A stretch of DNA of 57,479 nt from a candidate division WOR-3 bacterium (GCA_039801905.1 JBDRVQ010000008.1:1-57479), one strand, 5' to 3'. Shown: positions 15,533 to 25,665, counted from the first letter of the stretch. A program made the numbers and translations. The notes: generated by a model not told the origin, from the sequence alone.

Positions 15533-18280
15533 ATGTGGCGAATTTTTCCCATTTTTCTTCTCTTCGCCATAGTTTTTGCCGGTCCAACCGGCAAGATTGT
15601 GGGAAAGGTGGTTGACGCTCAGACGAACGAGCCCTTAGTCGGTTGTGATGTCTTAGTCGTCGGAACGGAACTTGGTGCCAGTGTGGAGAAGGATGGAAGG
15701 TATTCTATTATTAATGTCCCGGTGGGCACTTATGATGTGGAGGCGAGTATGGTCGGTTATGAGCCGGTGATTGTCAAGGGCGTCCGGGTGATGGCTGACC
15801 AGGTGACGACGGTCAACTTCAAGTTGCGCCCGACGGTGATTGAGCAGAAGCCGGTGGAGGTGATTGGCGAGCGGCCGATGGTGGTGCCGAGCGCGGTCCA
15901 GACCACCCGGATCGCCTCCGCGGAGGATATCGCCCGGCTGCCGGTGACCCAGATTACGCAGTTGATTAGTCTTTCGGCGGGTGTCGTCTCCCGGGGTGGC
16001 TTCCAGTATATCCGGGGTGGCCGGAATGATGAGATCGTCACTTTGGTTGATGGCATTGCCGCGGTTGACCCATTCTATCATATCGCCTATCACCGTCCGC
16101 CTTCGCAATCGGTAGAAGAAGTACAGTTAATTACTGGTGGCTTTGATGCGGAATACGGCGAGGCGATGTCCGGGGTAGTTCAGATCTCCACTAAGGAAGG
16201 TGGCGAAAGGCTCGCCGGGGGTTTCCGGTATACGACGGATGATTTCCTACCGGAGGATTTAGACTTCGGGTATAATCTCACCCAATTGAATTTTGGTGGT
16301 CCTCTATTTTCTAAGTCTTTCCGGTTCTTCTTCTCCGGGGAGATCTGGAATGCCGATGATGCCTCACCCACCCGGTATAAGTTAAATAAGCCCAGGCAGG
16401 AATATACTGGTCAGGGTAAGTTCACTTATCGTTTGCCCAAGACGCGTGTTTCTTTGGATTACTACACTTCTTGTTTGCAGTGGGATATCTTCTCTAATTC
16501 TTGGAAGTATTGGTTAAAGAGGGCGGGGGCGGTTCGTAGTTATGGGGATAAGTTCGGTTTTGGCCTCAATACGATGCCGGATAAGAATACGGTCTTAGAG
16601 GTGAAGTTGGGTTATCACTATTACGACCGGATGCAATCGGTGCGCAGTTATGAGGACGAAGAGAAGGATAAGGGGCATCTCTTGGAGAAGTTGGGCATCT
16701 GGCAGAGGTATATTATGAAGTCAGAGGACTTTGTCTTTAGAAACGAAAGGATTCCTGGTCATCCGATTTATGATAATAAACCGGCACCACCCGAGACCGC
16801 GATTTTGTATCTCTTTAAGGACCAGAAGGCGGCGTGGGAAGAAGGAACTCCCTATACCACGAATAACCCCTGGGGTGTTTATGGAATGTTTTATGGGGTT
16901 GGCGATTATCGGCTCTGGCACTATCGGCAGTCAAAGACCTATATCGGGAAACTTGATTATACGAAGCAACTCGGAACGGTCCATGAGGTAAAGACCGGTT
17001 TTGAGACGAAGTTTTATAACCTGTGGCTCCTTGAAAACTCTCTGCCCTGGACCTCCATGCCCTTCTGGGATGCTTACCGAAAGAAGCCCTATCAACTCGC
17101 CTGTTATTTACAGGATCGGGCAAACTTTGAGGATTTGGTTGTGAGGGCGGGCTTGCGGTTTGATTTTATCAATCCCCGTTCCAAAAAGGATGCGACCCCT
17201 TACAATGTGATTGACGATTCTATGATCCCGGCGAAACCGAAGTTTAAGATCTCCCCAAGGTTGGGGATTGCCTTCCCGATTACCGAAAGGATTAAGTTCC
17301 GGTTCTCGTATGGCCATTTCTTCCAGACCCCATCCTTTACCAATCTCTATGAGAGTTTGGAGGCGGACATTGTGCGCCGGGGCAATATCATTGTTGGCGA
17401 TCCGGACTTGGAGGCGCAGAAGACGGTCGCCTATGAGACCGGTTTTGAAGCCCAACTCTCCGATGTTTTTGCCTTTGACTTAACCCTCTTCTATAAAGAT
17501 ATCTATGACTTAGTCGGGACAAGACCAATCTCCGCGCTGCCGATGAGTTATACCATCTTGACCAATGTGGAATACGGAAGGACCTTCGGTTTTGAGTTGG
17601 GTTTCCAGAAGCGATTGAGTCGCGCCTGGCAGGCGCGGGCGAATTATACCTTCTCAATTGCCAAGGGGACCGCGGCTGACGCCTGGCAGTGGTATAGTTA
17701 TAACTACCAAGGGATTCCCTTCACCCAGATTGACTATTACTTAGACTACGACCAGAGGCATCTTGTCAATTTTGACTTTGGTCTTGCCTTCCCGCAAGAT
17801 TTCTTCTTCTTCCCCTTGCGCGACTTTAATGCGGGTTTCGTGTTCACCTACGGCACCGGCTTCCCTTATACCCCAACCGATTTACGGGGCACAAGAACCG
17901 GGGATTTGAACTCCGGAAGGATGCCTGCCACCTGGAATGCGGATTTAAGGCTTTCAAAGGAATTTCGGCTCGGTGGCATCCGGCCGGTTTTGGTCTGCGA
18001 CATCTTGAACGTGTTTAATCATATCAATGTGACCAGTGTCCACGCGGCGACCGGCTTACCCAACTTTGACGGTCAGGTCTATACGATTGGGGAATTTACC
18101 TATGGCCATATCCCGGGGGATCCGACCTATCATCCGGCAAGGGATTATAACCATGATGGCTACATTAACCAGTGGGAGCGGTATGATTCTTATATCCAGG
18201 CAAGGCGGGATTATGTTGACTCCCCAACCAACTATGGACCACCGAGGAGGATTAGGTTGGGACTGGAATTTGGATTTTAG
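15533..18280 (+). CDS. TonB-dependent outer-membrane receptor with N-terminal carboxypeptidase-regulatory-like domain
   Basis: 915 aa; AGGAGGG precedes the ATG. A signal peptide (WRIFPIFLLFAIVFAG) is followed by a CarboxypepD_reg-like domain (TGKIVGKVVDAQTNEPLVGC to ~100), a plug domain (ITQLISLSAGVVSRGGFQYI with VTLVDGIAAVDPFYH, ~140-230), and a large 22-strand-type barrel ending in the aromatic signature RIRLGLEFGF. Such receptors import bulky nutrients across the outer membrane using TonB energy; the ligand is not evident. It follows the lipoprotein by 8 nt and precedes the 983-aa cargo by 8 nt. Confidence 0.9.
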   Translation: MWRIFPIFLLFAIVFAGPTGKIVGKVVDAQTNEPLVGCDVLVVGTELGASVEKDGRYSIINVPVGTYDVEASMVGYEPVIVKGVRVMADQVTTVNFKLRPTVIEQKPVEVIGERPMVVPSAVQTTRIASAEDIARLPVTQITQLISLSAGVVSRGGFQYIRGGRNDEIVTLVDGIAAVDPFYHIAYHRPPSQSVEEVQLITGGFDAEYGEAMSGVVQISTKEGGERLAGGFRYTTDDFLPEDLDFGYNLTQLNFGGPLFSKSFRFFFSGEIWNADDASPTRYKLNKPRQEYTGQGKFTYRLPKTRVSLDYYTSCLQWDIFSNSWKYWLKRAGAVRSYGDKFGFGLNTMPDKNTVLEVKLGYHYYDRMQSVRSYEDEEKDKGHLLEKLGIWQRYIMKSEDFVFRNERIPGHPIYDNKPAPPETAILYLFKDQKAAWEEGTPYTTNNPWGVYGMFYGVGDYRLWHYRQSKTYIGKLDYTKQLGTVHEVKTGFETKFYNLWLLENSLPWTSMPFWDAYRKKPYQLACYLQDRANFEDLVVRAGLRFDFINPRSKKDATPYNVIDDSMIPAKPKFKISPRLGIAFPITERIKFRFSYGHFFQTPSFTNLYESLEADIVRRGNIIVGDPDLEAQKTVAYETGFEAQLSDVFAFDLTLFYKDIYDLVGTRPISALPMSYTILTNVEYGRTFGFELGFQKRLSRAWQARANYTFSIAKGTAADAWQWYSYNYQGIPFTQIDYYLDYDQRHLVNFDFGLAFPQDFFFFPLRDFNAGFVFTYGTGFPYTPTDLRGTRTGDLNSGRMPATWNADLRLSKEFRLGGIRPVLVCDILNVFNHINVTSVHAATGLPNFDGQVYTIGEFTYGHIPGDPTYHPARDYNHDGYINQWERYDSYIQARRDYVDSPTNYGPPRRIRLGLEFGF

Positions 18281-18288
18281 GAGGAAGT

Positions 18289-21240
18289 ATGAAAAAGGGG
18301 CAAATTTTATTAGTTCTCTCTTTAATTGCCTGCCAATTTATCCTGGCGAGAAGTGTTACGAGTAGCCAAGGACGGAAAATCTACGATAAGAAATGGCTCA
18401 ATGCCAACCGGCTTGTGATGCCCATCTATAACGACGGGAGGTTCGGGATTGATGTCGGTACTGGAACTGACCAGGCGGGTGGCTATTGGCCTAAGCCACT
18501 AAGAAACTTCTATATCTTTGGGGCTGGTATCTGGTTTGGTTATATCTCGGCAACGGGGGAGACCTGTGTCACCTATGGCTACAATCCGAACTCCGGGGCA
18601 AGCGAGATGGTGCCGGTGATTAAAAAAGACTTCGCTAGTGGTTATGAGGGTGATCTGGATTATAGAATCTATATCTTCCCTACGGATTGGCCACCACCAA
18701 AGGATAAGTTTACGGTTACTACCTCTTCGGGAGATACGATTGTCTTCTGTCCCCAGGAGACCTTATCAATTCAGGATGCCTGGTCCTGTTTTTCCGACCA
18801 CGATTCAAAAAAGCACGACCCGGGTGATACAAGACCGATTGGGGTTGATATCAGTATGACATGTTATGTCTGGAATTTGCCCACGAACCGGGATATGATC
18901 TTCATCCGGTATGACCTAAGGAATGTGACAAGTGAGACCTTGAAGAAGTGTTATGTCGGTGTGGTCTTGGATGCGGATGTCGGGCAATATTCCGATGATA
19001 TGATGGGGATGGTGGTGGATAGGAGGGTGACGCCACCAAGGCCGATGAGATACGTCTGGAATAAGGCAAGGACCGATTCCGTCTGGGTTGATAACTTGGC
19101 TTGGATTTATGACAATGACAATCGGGAGAGTCCGGGTCGTTTCTGGGAAAGGGGGACACCGGGTGCGGTCGCCTATGACTTCTTACAGACCCCTTATGCC
19201 TTAGATGACAGTCTTGATAATGACGGCGATGGTTTAGTTGACCGGGAAGAACTTGACTCTGCCTATATCACGAATAACTTCCCGCACCTCATTGATGCGG
19301 ATGGCGATGGGATTCCGGCTTGGCGTGACTTCTCGGAGATTGAACAGTTGGGAATGACCGCCTGTAAGTTCTTCCCGATTGAAAACGACCCGAGAAATGA
19401 CCCAGAAAGGTATTTGGCGATGGCGGGCTATACCCATTATTTAAGACCACCCCAATACGACCCTTATGACGATGATGATGCCACCCCTGCGGATAAGAGA
19501 TTTTTACAATCTTCCGGACCTTTCACCTTACTACCGGAATCAACGGTCACTTTGATGCTGGCGGTAATCTGTGCCAAATACGGAGAAGAAGGTGAACCGG
19601 CGAACCAGAGGGATACCTGGGATTTGGCTAAGGCATCAGTAGAGGCGCAAAGGGTTTATGACAATAACTGGCTCTTACCGGCGGCACCGTTAGTGCCTAA
19701 TTTCTGGGTTGTCCCAGGGGATAAGAAGGTGACTGTGGTTTGGGATAATTCCAAAGAGAGGGTGCCTGATCCATTCTACCGGATCGCATCCAGAACTGAC
19801 CCGACCTATCGGCAGTATGACTTTGAAGGTTATAAGGTCTATAAGTCAACGGATGGGATTAACTGGTCGCAGGTTGCCATCTGCGATTTGAAGAATGGGA
19901 TAAGATGGGCGGATACGGCAATCACCTATAAGGTTGTGGGTGGTGAGACAACGAAGGTAGAGAGTATCTATACCTGGGCGAATGATAAGGGTCTTTTCTA
20001 CTCTTATGAAGACAAGGATGTGATAAATGGGCTGGAATACTACTATGCGGTTACGGCCTTTGACTACAACTTTATGCGGGGCGAGAGATTGGTCTTGGAA
20101 GCGGGAATTCAGGAGAAGATGGCAATTCCGAGAAAGGAAGCGGCTAACTATTTAGCGCCGGAGGGGGAGATAGAACAAGTGAGGGGTGATAAAGATAATA
20201 CCCGAGCAAAATTTGAGATTCTAAAAACCAATCCTAAGGAAGTGAGAGATGAGGAATATCTCTTACATTTCATCTCTCCGGCTTATGATACAATCATGAA
20301 AGGTCCTATCTACCGGGCGCTCTTAACTAAGAAAAATGATACCATCCTTCTATTAGATACCATTCGGTTATTCTATGATACAACCGGCAAAATTAGAACT
20401 TACAATATTCCCTATTTCTTTGGCATTGAACCGAAACTGACCTTTGAGTTAGACTCGGCGATTAATCCCTTTGATAGTATCAAAGTGAAGGGGCTCTATC
20501 CCGTAGAGACACTGAAAGTGGTTTCCGTGGCACCTTTAATGTGGGCATTTCGGGGTAGTGACTATAAATTAGTCTGGAAACGGGTTGGTGATTCCTTAAC
20601 CCTTGATGTTTATGACCTGACAAACGACACCCTGGTTAATTATACCCCGCTCTCCGGTTATACCGGAAATCGGATTAAGGATGGTGATGGTTGGGCATTC
20701 CAGTACGGTCCAACCGCTATCCCTTCCCCGACTTTAAGGATTAACGAGAAGGCGATCTATTTACCGGGTGGCTATATTAAATTCCGACCGGGTGGTGGTG
20801 ATACCCTGACCCGTTATCTTTACTCCTTGATTCAACCGGGCGATACCTGGTATGTCTATTCTAATAAGAGTTATGGTTGTGCCCTCTCTTATACCAAATG
20901 GGAGATCAAGACCAAGGCGGCAATAATTGACACCCTAACGAAAAAAGAGTTTAAGGTGAAGGTTGTGCCCAATCCGTATATTGTGACCAACCAGTGGGAG
21001 AAGACAACCCTTTCCCGGAAGATTGCCTTCACCGGTCTTCCGAATAAATGCAAGATTCGGATCTATAATATGGCGGGGGATCTAGTGAAGATCATTGAAC
21101 ACGAATCCCAAGATTTTGGTGGCACTGCGACCTGGAATCTTTTAAATACCCACGACCAGAAGATTGCCTCTGGTGTTTACATCTTCTATGTGGAATCCGC
21201 GATTGGCGAATATGTGGGAAAGTTTGCGGTTGTCTATTAG
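18289..21240 (+). CDS. Large secreted protein with fibronectin-like region and C-terminal sorting domain
   Basis: 983 aa; GGAGGAAGT precedes the ATG. Signal peptide: KKGQILLVLSLIACQFILAR. Acidic loops such as DNDGDGLVDREELDS and DADGDGIPAWRDF look like calcium-binding dockerin/thrombospondin-type repeats. A region near 19690-20130 (VTVVWDNSKE to YYYAVTAFDYN) has the fibronectin type III pattern. The end (KVKVVPNPYIVTNQWEK, then CKIRIYNMAGDLVKII and IASGVYIFYVES) is a T9SS/Por-type sorting domain. It is probably the surface partner of the upstream TonB-dependent receptor. Its enzymatic role, if any, is unknown. Confidence 0.82.
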   Translation: MKKGQILLVLSLIACQFILARSVTSSQGRKIYDKKWLNANRLVMPIYNDGRFGIDVGTGTDQAGGYWPKPLRNFYIFGAGIWFGYISATGETCVTYGYNPNSGASEMVPVIKKDFASGYEGDLDYRIYIFPTDWPPPKDKFTVTTSSGDTIVFCPQETLSIQDAWSCFSDHDSKKHDPGDTRPIGVDISMTCYVWNLPTNRDMIFIRYDLRNVTSETLKKCYVGVVLDADVGQYSDDMMGMVVDRRVTPPRPMRYVWNKARTDSVWVDNLAWIYDNDNRESPGRFWERGTPGAVAYDFLQTPYALDDSLDNDGDGLVDREELDSAYITNNFPHLIDADGDGIPAWRDFSEIEQLGMTACKFFPIENDPRNDPERYLAMAGYTHYLRPPQYDPYDDDDATPADKRFLQSSGPFTLLPESTVTLMLAVICAKYGEEGEPANQRDTWDLAKASVEAQRVYDNNWLLPAAPLVPNFWVVPGDKKVTVVWDNSKERVPDPFYRIASRTDPTYRQYDFEGYKVYKSTDGINWSQVAICDLKNGIRWADTAITYKVVGGETTKVESIYTWANDKGLFYSYEDKDVINGLEYYYAVTAFDYNFMRGERLVLEAGIQEKMAIPRKEAANYLAPEGEIEQVRGDKDNTRAKFEILKTNPKEVRDEEYLLHFISPAYDTIMKGPIYRALLTKKNDTILLLDTIRLFYDTTGKIRTYNIPYFFGIEPKLTFELDSAINPFDSIKVKGLYPVETLKVVSVAPLMWAFRGSDYKLVWKRVGDSLTLDVYDLTNDTLVNYTPLSGYTGNRIKDGDGWAFQYGPTAIPSPTLRINEKAIYLPGGYIKFRPGGGDTLTRYLYSLIQPGDTWYVYSNKSYGCALSYTKWEIKTKAAIIDTLTKKEFKVKVVPNPYIVTNQWEKTTLSRKIAFTGLPNKCKIRIYNMAGDLVKIIEHESQDFGGTATWNLLNTHDQKIASGVYIFYVESAIGEYVGKFAVVY

Positions 21241-21250
21241 GGAGGCTAAG

Positions 21251-22309
21251 ATGAGAAAGCGAACACTAATTCTAATTTTAATTACCCTTTTCCTTTTCTC
21301 CTTCGCCCAGGAGGAGAAGGAACCCTTTGATAAAAGGGGTACGACCGCCGCTCCTTTCTTAAAGATTGGGGTTGGTCGGGCTACCGGAATGGGAGAGGCA
21401 TTTGTTGCCTTATCCGATGATCCTTCTGCCATCTTCTATAACCCGAGTGGTCTCACCCATCTCACCAAGCGGGAGATAATGGTTAACTACATTGATTGGC
21501 TTGCGGATGTTACCCATAACTACCTCTCTTTCTGCACACCGATCACCGGGCTGGGGGTTTTGGGTCTTTCGGTTTGCGCCTTAAACATTGGCGATTTAGA
21601 ATACTATCGGGTTGATAGTTTGGGAACACCGGTGCGGGAAGATGACTCTTTACTTATGACCTTCCCTTGTGCCGATTTCTCCTTTGGCATCTCTTTTGCC
21701 CGGATGATTACCGACAAACTATCCTTTGGGACAACCGTGAAGGGGATTTACGAAAAGATTTGGGATATGGTCGCTTCCAGTATCGCCTTAGACCTTGGTT
21801 TACACTACAATACCGGCTTCCGTTCTTTAAGGCTTGGTGCTTCTATGTCTAACTTCGGTCAGGAGATGTCTTTTTCCGGAAGGCAATTGGACCGGATTGA
21901 AAAGGATCCGGTGACGGGTAAAGAGGTTCCGGTTCGGTATAAGACAACCCCCTTTGCCCTCCCGACCATTTTCCGTTTCGGGATTGCCTACAACCTGATT
22001 GATAAAGAGAGGGAGAAGTTGGTCTCCTGTTTGGACCTTGTCCACTATAACGATATCAACGAGACCTTCAATTTCGGTTTGGAGTATAATATCGGGAATC
22101 TCCTCTTTCTGCGCGGTGGTTATATCTTAAATACCAGTGAGACCTACCGCAGTGCCGAAAAAGGGGTTGGTCCGCTTACCGGTTTATCGGGTGGTTTGGG
22201 TTTAGCCTTCAAGACCGGGGAGAATCTCTCTTGGCTTTTGAACTACAACTACCGCCACAACCAGTTCCTTTCCGGTTCTCATCGGCTCACGCTTAATATC
22301 GGGTTTTAA
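21251..22309 (+). CDS. PorV/PorQ-family outer-membrane protein
   Basis: 352 aa; the ATG at 21251 has GGAGG 5 nt upstream. Signal peptide: RKRTLILILITLFLFSFAQ. The motif VGRATGMGEAFVALSDDPSA, then IFYNPSGL, is diagnostic of the PorV/UPF0164 family of FadL-like barrels. The rest alternates as beta strands and ends on a barrel-type Phe (LTLNIGF). PorV proteins shuttle T9SS cargo from the translocon to the attachment complex, so its place directly behind a T9SS cargo gene makes functional sense. It is the last gene of the operon, before a strong terminator. Confidence 0.85.
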   Translation: MRKRTLILILITLFLFSFAQEEKEPFDKRGTTAAPFLKIGVGRATGMGEAFVALSDDPSAIFYNPSGLTHLTKREIMVNYIDWLADVTHNYLSFCTPITGLGVLGLSVCALNIGDLEYYRVDSLGTPVREDDSLLMTFPCADFSFGISFARMITDKLSFGTTVKGIYEKIWDMVASSIALDLGLHYNTGFRSLRLGASMSNFGQEMSFSGRQLDRIEKDPVTGKEVPVRYKTTPFALPTIFRFGIAYNLIDKEREKLVSCLDLVHYNDINETFNFGLEYNIGNLLFLRGGYILNTSETYRSAEKGVGPLTGLSGGLGLAFKTGENLSWLLNYNYRHNQFLSGSHRLTLNIGF

Positions 22310-22329
22310 TCTAATTCCCGAAAAGGAGA

Positions 22330-22361
22330 GGGCGGTCGGTAAAACCGGCCGCCCTTTTTTT
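22330..22361 (+). terminator. Rho-independent terminator of the cell-surface operon
   Basis: An 11-bp stem (22330-22340 with 22344-22354; GGGCGGTCGGT and its near-complement with one G-U pair) has a 3-nt loop and is followed by seven T. It ends only 2 nt before the ATG of the next gene, which has no visible promoter of its own. Confidence 0.92.
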
Positions 22362-22363
22362 AA

Positions 22364-24397
22364 ATGGCAAGAATCTTCCTTTTCCTTTTAGTTTTTGGTC
22401 TATTGCCGGCTACGGAGTGGACGGTAATTTTTTATTTGGATGGCGATAATGGTCTCTCCCAAGCCGCGGCTAGTCTTTTAGAAAGTATGAGTCGCTTTGG
22501 CAGGAATCCGAATGTAAAGATTGTGGCTCTAATTGATTACCTTTCTTCTCCGCCTGCGGTTTATGAGATTCTTTCCGGGGAGAAGCACTTAAAAGTTTCT
22601 CTCCCGGAAAGGGATTTGGCAGATATAAATTTCTTTTCTGAGTTTATCACCTTCTGTCGGGAAAATTATCCCGCCCCGAAGTATATTTTAATCTTCTATG
22701 ACCACGGCAATGGCTGGTATCCAGAAGTTTTTCCTCTCATTCAGCGGGCAATTCTTTATGATGCCTCATCCGGAAATTCGGTTGGCGTAGCCGGGGGAGG
22801 TTTGAAAGATTTTTTAAGAAGGGCAAAGGAGATTTTGGGTAAGGAGATCACAATCGTTCTCTTTGATGCCTGCCTGATGGGAGAGATTGAAGTTCTAAGC
22901 GAAATAAAGGACTATTGCCAAATTTGTCTTGCTTCTCCTTCTTTAATCCCCATCGTTGCCTGGGACTATGAAGGTTTCTTGGATACCTTGGAGAAGAACC
23001 CAAAAATCAAAGCGGAGGAGTTGGCTCGGGTTTTAATTGACCTAATTAAAAGGAAAGGGGGGGAGGGGACTTATTCCGCTTATGATTTATCCCTTTTGAG
23101 AAAGGTTAACCTGAAAGAGTTGACTGAAAAGTTGAGAAGGAAGGAGAGACTTTTTTTAGAAGCAAAAAGGAGGCTCTGCCTCACCTATCCCCTCCAGGAG
23201 GCTCCTCCCTCTCCCCAGGATTGTCATATTGACCTTCTTTACTTCTTAAAAATTTTGGGGATGGAAACCAAATTAAGAAAGACACTCATTGCCACCAATA
23301 AAGAAGAAGTCTCGGGTCTTGGAGTTTGGTTTCCTTTCACCTATGGGGAGTTTAAGCGCTGGTATAGGGATTACCTCACCTTACAATTTTCAAAAGAGTC
23401 CTTCTGGGGGCATTTCCTCTACTATTACTACGGGATTGACGATATAAAACCGACACCAAGTAAACTGACGAAAAGTGAGGTAGGCGAAGAGAACGAATTT
23501 GTCATCTCTTGGCAACCTTCCTTTGACTTCGCTCCGGTTAACTACCACCTCTATTCTTTTACCGCTTCGGAAACCATCTTCTTTGATTCCGCAAATGACT
23601 TAAACAGATGGGAGGGAGATTTTACCCTTTCCGGTCGGGCTCATTCCCGGCCTTTCTCCTTCTTCTCGGGGATCGGTAATCATCGGGAGAGCAGTTTAAG
23701 GTTAAAGGAGGCACTCTCTTTGCCCGAGGGGGGGATTTTATTCTTCTGGGTGTATTACGAAACCGAAGAGGAGTACTTTGATGGCGAAAGAAAAAGGGAT
23801 ATATTATATGTTGAAATCTCAAGGGATGGTAAGAATTGGGAAAGGATAGATTCCCTATACGGAAGGAATTTAACCTGGCGTCTCTTCTCTTATCTCCTTC
23901 CTCCCGCCCCCAATCTCTTTTTAGGATTTCGCTACCAAGCGGATAGCACCCGAAATCTCCTTGGGGTCTTCATTGACGACATTACCGTTCTTTCCCTCTC
24001 CCAATTAAGAAGGTACGGTTTGGTGCTTAAAGATACCTTTTTTGTCCTCTTTAATCAACCAAAAGGAATCTACCATTTCTTTCTCATCCCCGAAGATTCT
24101 TGTGGCAATAGAGGTTTCCTTTCCGATTTCCTTACCCAGGAGGTAGAAAAACCTGCTCGTCCTTTCTCTTTCCCCTCGCCTTTCTTTTCGGAAACGGGGA
24201 TATTCCTGGATGGGGAGGAGAAGGGGGATTTGGTGATAGTTGACATTTTGGGCAGGGTTAGACGGCGGCTCTCTTTTTCCCAAAGGGAAATTTATTTTGA
24301 TGGTCGGGACGGTTATGGAAGAAGACTTCCTCCGGGCATCTATTTTCTCAAAAGCAAAAAGGGGAGAGGGGGAAAGATATGTAAAGTAGGCTTTTAG
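22364..24397 (+). CDS. C11 (clostripain-like) cysteine peptidase with C-terminal sorting domain
   Basis: 677 aa. Signal peptide ARIFLFLLVFGLLPAT, then EWTVIFYLDGDNGL, the usual start of clostripain-like proteins. The catalytic His is in YILIFYDHGNGWYPE and the Cys in ITIVLFDACLMGEIEVLSEI, as in the C11 caspase-like fold. A middle region resembles a MAM/jelly-roll domain (IFFDSANDLNRWEGDF to FIDDITVLSL). The end (LVIVDILGRVRRRL, LPPGIYFLKSKKG) is a T9SS-type sorting domain. It is thus a secreted peptidase. The ATG lies 2 nt beyond a terminator T tract, and an AAGGAG site lies before the hairpin. Confidence 0.85.
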   Translation: MARIFLFLLVFGLLPATEWTVIFYLDGDNGLSQAAASLLESMSRFGRNPNVKIVALIDYLSSPPAVYEILSGEKHLKVSLPERDLADINFFSEFITFCRENYPAPKYILIFYDHGNGWYPEVFPLIQRAILYDASSGNSVGVAGGGLKDFLRRAKEILGKEITIVLFDACLMGEIEVLSEIKDYCQICLASPSLIPIVAWDYEGFLDTLEKNPKIKAEELARVLIDLIKRKGGEGTYSAYDLSLLRKVNLKELTEKLRRKERLFLEAKRRLCLTYPLQEAPPSPQDCHIDLLYFLKILGMETKLRKTLIATNKEEVSGLGVWFPFTYGEFKRWYRDYLTLQFSKESFWGHFLYYYYGIDDIKPTPSKLTKSEVGEENEFVISWQPSFDFAPVNYHLYSFTASETIFFDSANDLNRWEGDFTLSGRAHSRPFSFFSGIGNHRESSLRLKEALSLPEGGILFFWVYYETEEEYFDGERKRDILYVEISRDGKNWERIDSLYGRNLTWRLFSYLLPPAPNLFLGFRYQADSTRNLLGVFIDDITVLSLSQLRRYGLVLKDTFFVLFNQPKGIYHFFLIPEDSCGNRGFLSDFLTQEVEKPARPFSFPSPFFSETGIFLDGEEKGDLVIVDILGRVRRRLSFSQREIYFDGRDGYGRRLPPGIYFLKSKKGRGGKICKVGF

Positions 24398-25608
24398 ATT
24401 TCTTGGGGCAACAATTTTGCGAGGCTGACATACAAGGACCAGATAAGAATCACAATGCTGCCGAAAGCGGTGGCGACTGGTGCTCCGAACTTTTGAGCAA
24501 CCGCCCCCGCCAGAAGGCTCCCCACCGGGAACATCCCCATAAACATCATCACGTAGAAACTCATCACCCTCCCCCGGAGGTTATCCGGGACGACTTCTTG
24601 GAGAATGGTATTGACGGTCACATTTTGCATAATCACCCAGAGGCCGAGACCGAAGAGTAAGAAGAGGGAGGGGAGAAAGAGCTTTTGGAAGGAGAAGATG
24701 AGAAGAAAAAGGGCAAAGGAGAAACTGGCAATGATGATAACTTTCCCCTTTTTTAGATCTTTTCCTAAGATGGCTAAAAGACTGGCTCCGGAGAGAGAAC
24801 CGAAACCAACCGCGGACATCATCATCCCGTAACCCTTAACCCCAACCCGCAAGATATCCCGAGCAAATACCGGGACTAAGGTTAAGAATGAAACCCCAAA
24901 GACGCTCAAAAATCCGACCATAAGAATTAATAAAAGAATTTCTCTATTTTTTAGAATATAACGGAAGGCATCTTTTAGGTCTTTACTGTAAGAACTCTTC
25001 TCCGGCGGTAGAAATGCTGTGCGGATGAAGATGAGACCAAAAATCACGGGTAAGAAACTTAAACCGTTAACTAAAAAGCAGAAAGCGATACCCACAGTAG
25101 TGATTAAAAGACCAGCCACGGCTGGGCCAATCATTCTTGCCAAGTTGAAGATTAAAGAATTTAAAGCAACCGCATTCATCAGGTCTTCTTTATTAACCAG
25201 TTCCTTAACAAAGGATTGACGACCCGGAGCATCAAAGGCAAAGACCATCCCAGCGAGTGCTTCTAAGATGAGAATGTGCCAGACTCTAATCAATTGGAGG
25301 TAGACCAATCCCGCAAGGAGGAAAGCCAAAATGGTGAGGGTGGTTTGGGTGAATAAAAGGAGGTTGCGTTTATAGACCCGGTCGGCAAAGAGACCACCGA
25401 GGAGGGAGAAGATGAGAATTGGGATAGAGCCGATAAAAGCCACTAAGCCTAAGATAAAAGGGGAATTGGACAATTGTAAAACTAACCAACTGCGGGCAAC
25501 ATTCTGCACCCAAGTTCCGATTAAAGAGATTATCTGTCCAAACCAGAAGAGGCGGAAGTTTTTATAACTTAAAGCCCCAAGCCTATTTCCAATGCTCTTT
25601 GCTGTCAC
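24394..25608 (-). CDS. Major facilitator superfamily exporter (MFS_3/EntS-like)
   Basis: 404 aa with twelve predicted membrane segments. Family signatures include FRLFWFGQIISLIGTWVQNVARSWLVLQL (start of helix 1), the loop 2-3 motif GGLFADRVYKRNLL, and NLRGRVMSFYVMMFMGMFPVGSL near the end. It probably exports a small molecule by proton antiport; the substrate is unknown. The start codon is GTG. Its 3' end overlaps the convergent C11 peptidase stop by 4 nt. Confidence 0.85.
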   Translation of the reverse strand: MTAKSIGNRLGALSYKNFRLFWFGQIISLIGTWVQNVARSWLVLQLSNSPFILGLVAFIGSIPILIFSLLGGLFADRVYKRNLLLFTQTTLTILAFLLAGLVYLQLIRVWHILILEALAGMVFAFDAPGRQSFVKELVNKEDLMNAVALNSLIFNLARMIGPAVAGLLITTVGIAFCFLVNGLSFLPVIFGLIFIRTAFLPPEKSSYSKDLKDAFRYILKNREILLLILMVGFLSVFGVSFLTLVPVFARDILRVGVKGYGMMMSAVGFGSLSGASLLAILGKDLKKGKVIIIASFSFALFLLIFSFQKLFLPSLFLLFGLGLWVIMQNVTVNTILQEVVPDNLRGRVMSFYVMMFMGMFPVGSLLAGAVAQKFGAPVATAFGSIVILIWSLYVSLAKLLPQEI

Positions 25609-25616
25609 GAAAAAGG

Positions 25617-25644
25617 ATTATAACCAATTTTTTCTAAAAGTAAA
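25617..25644 (-). promoter_or_regulatory. Promoter of the MFS exporter (leaderless, GTG start)
   Basis: Minus strand: TTTACT (25644-25639), 16-nt spacer, perfect TATAAT (25622-25617), 8 nt to the GTG at 25608. Confidence 0.72.
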
Positions 25645-25665
25645 ATGGAATTAAGGGGAAATTTC

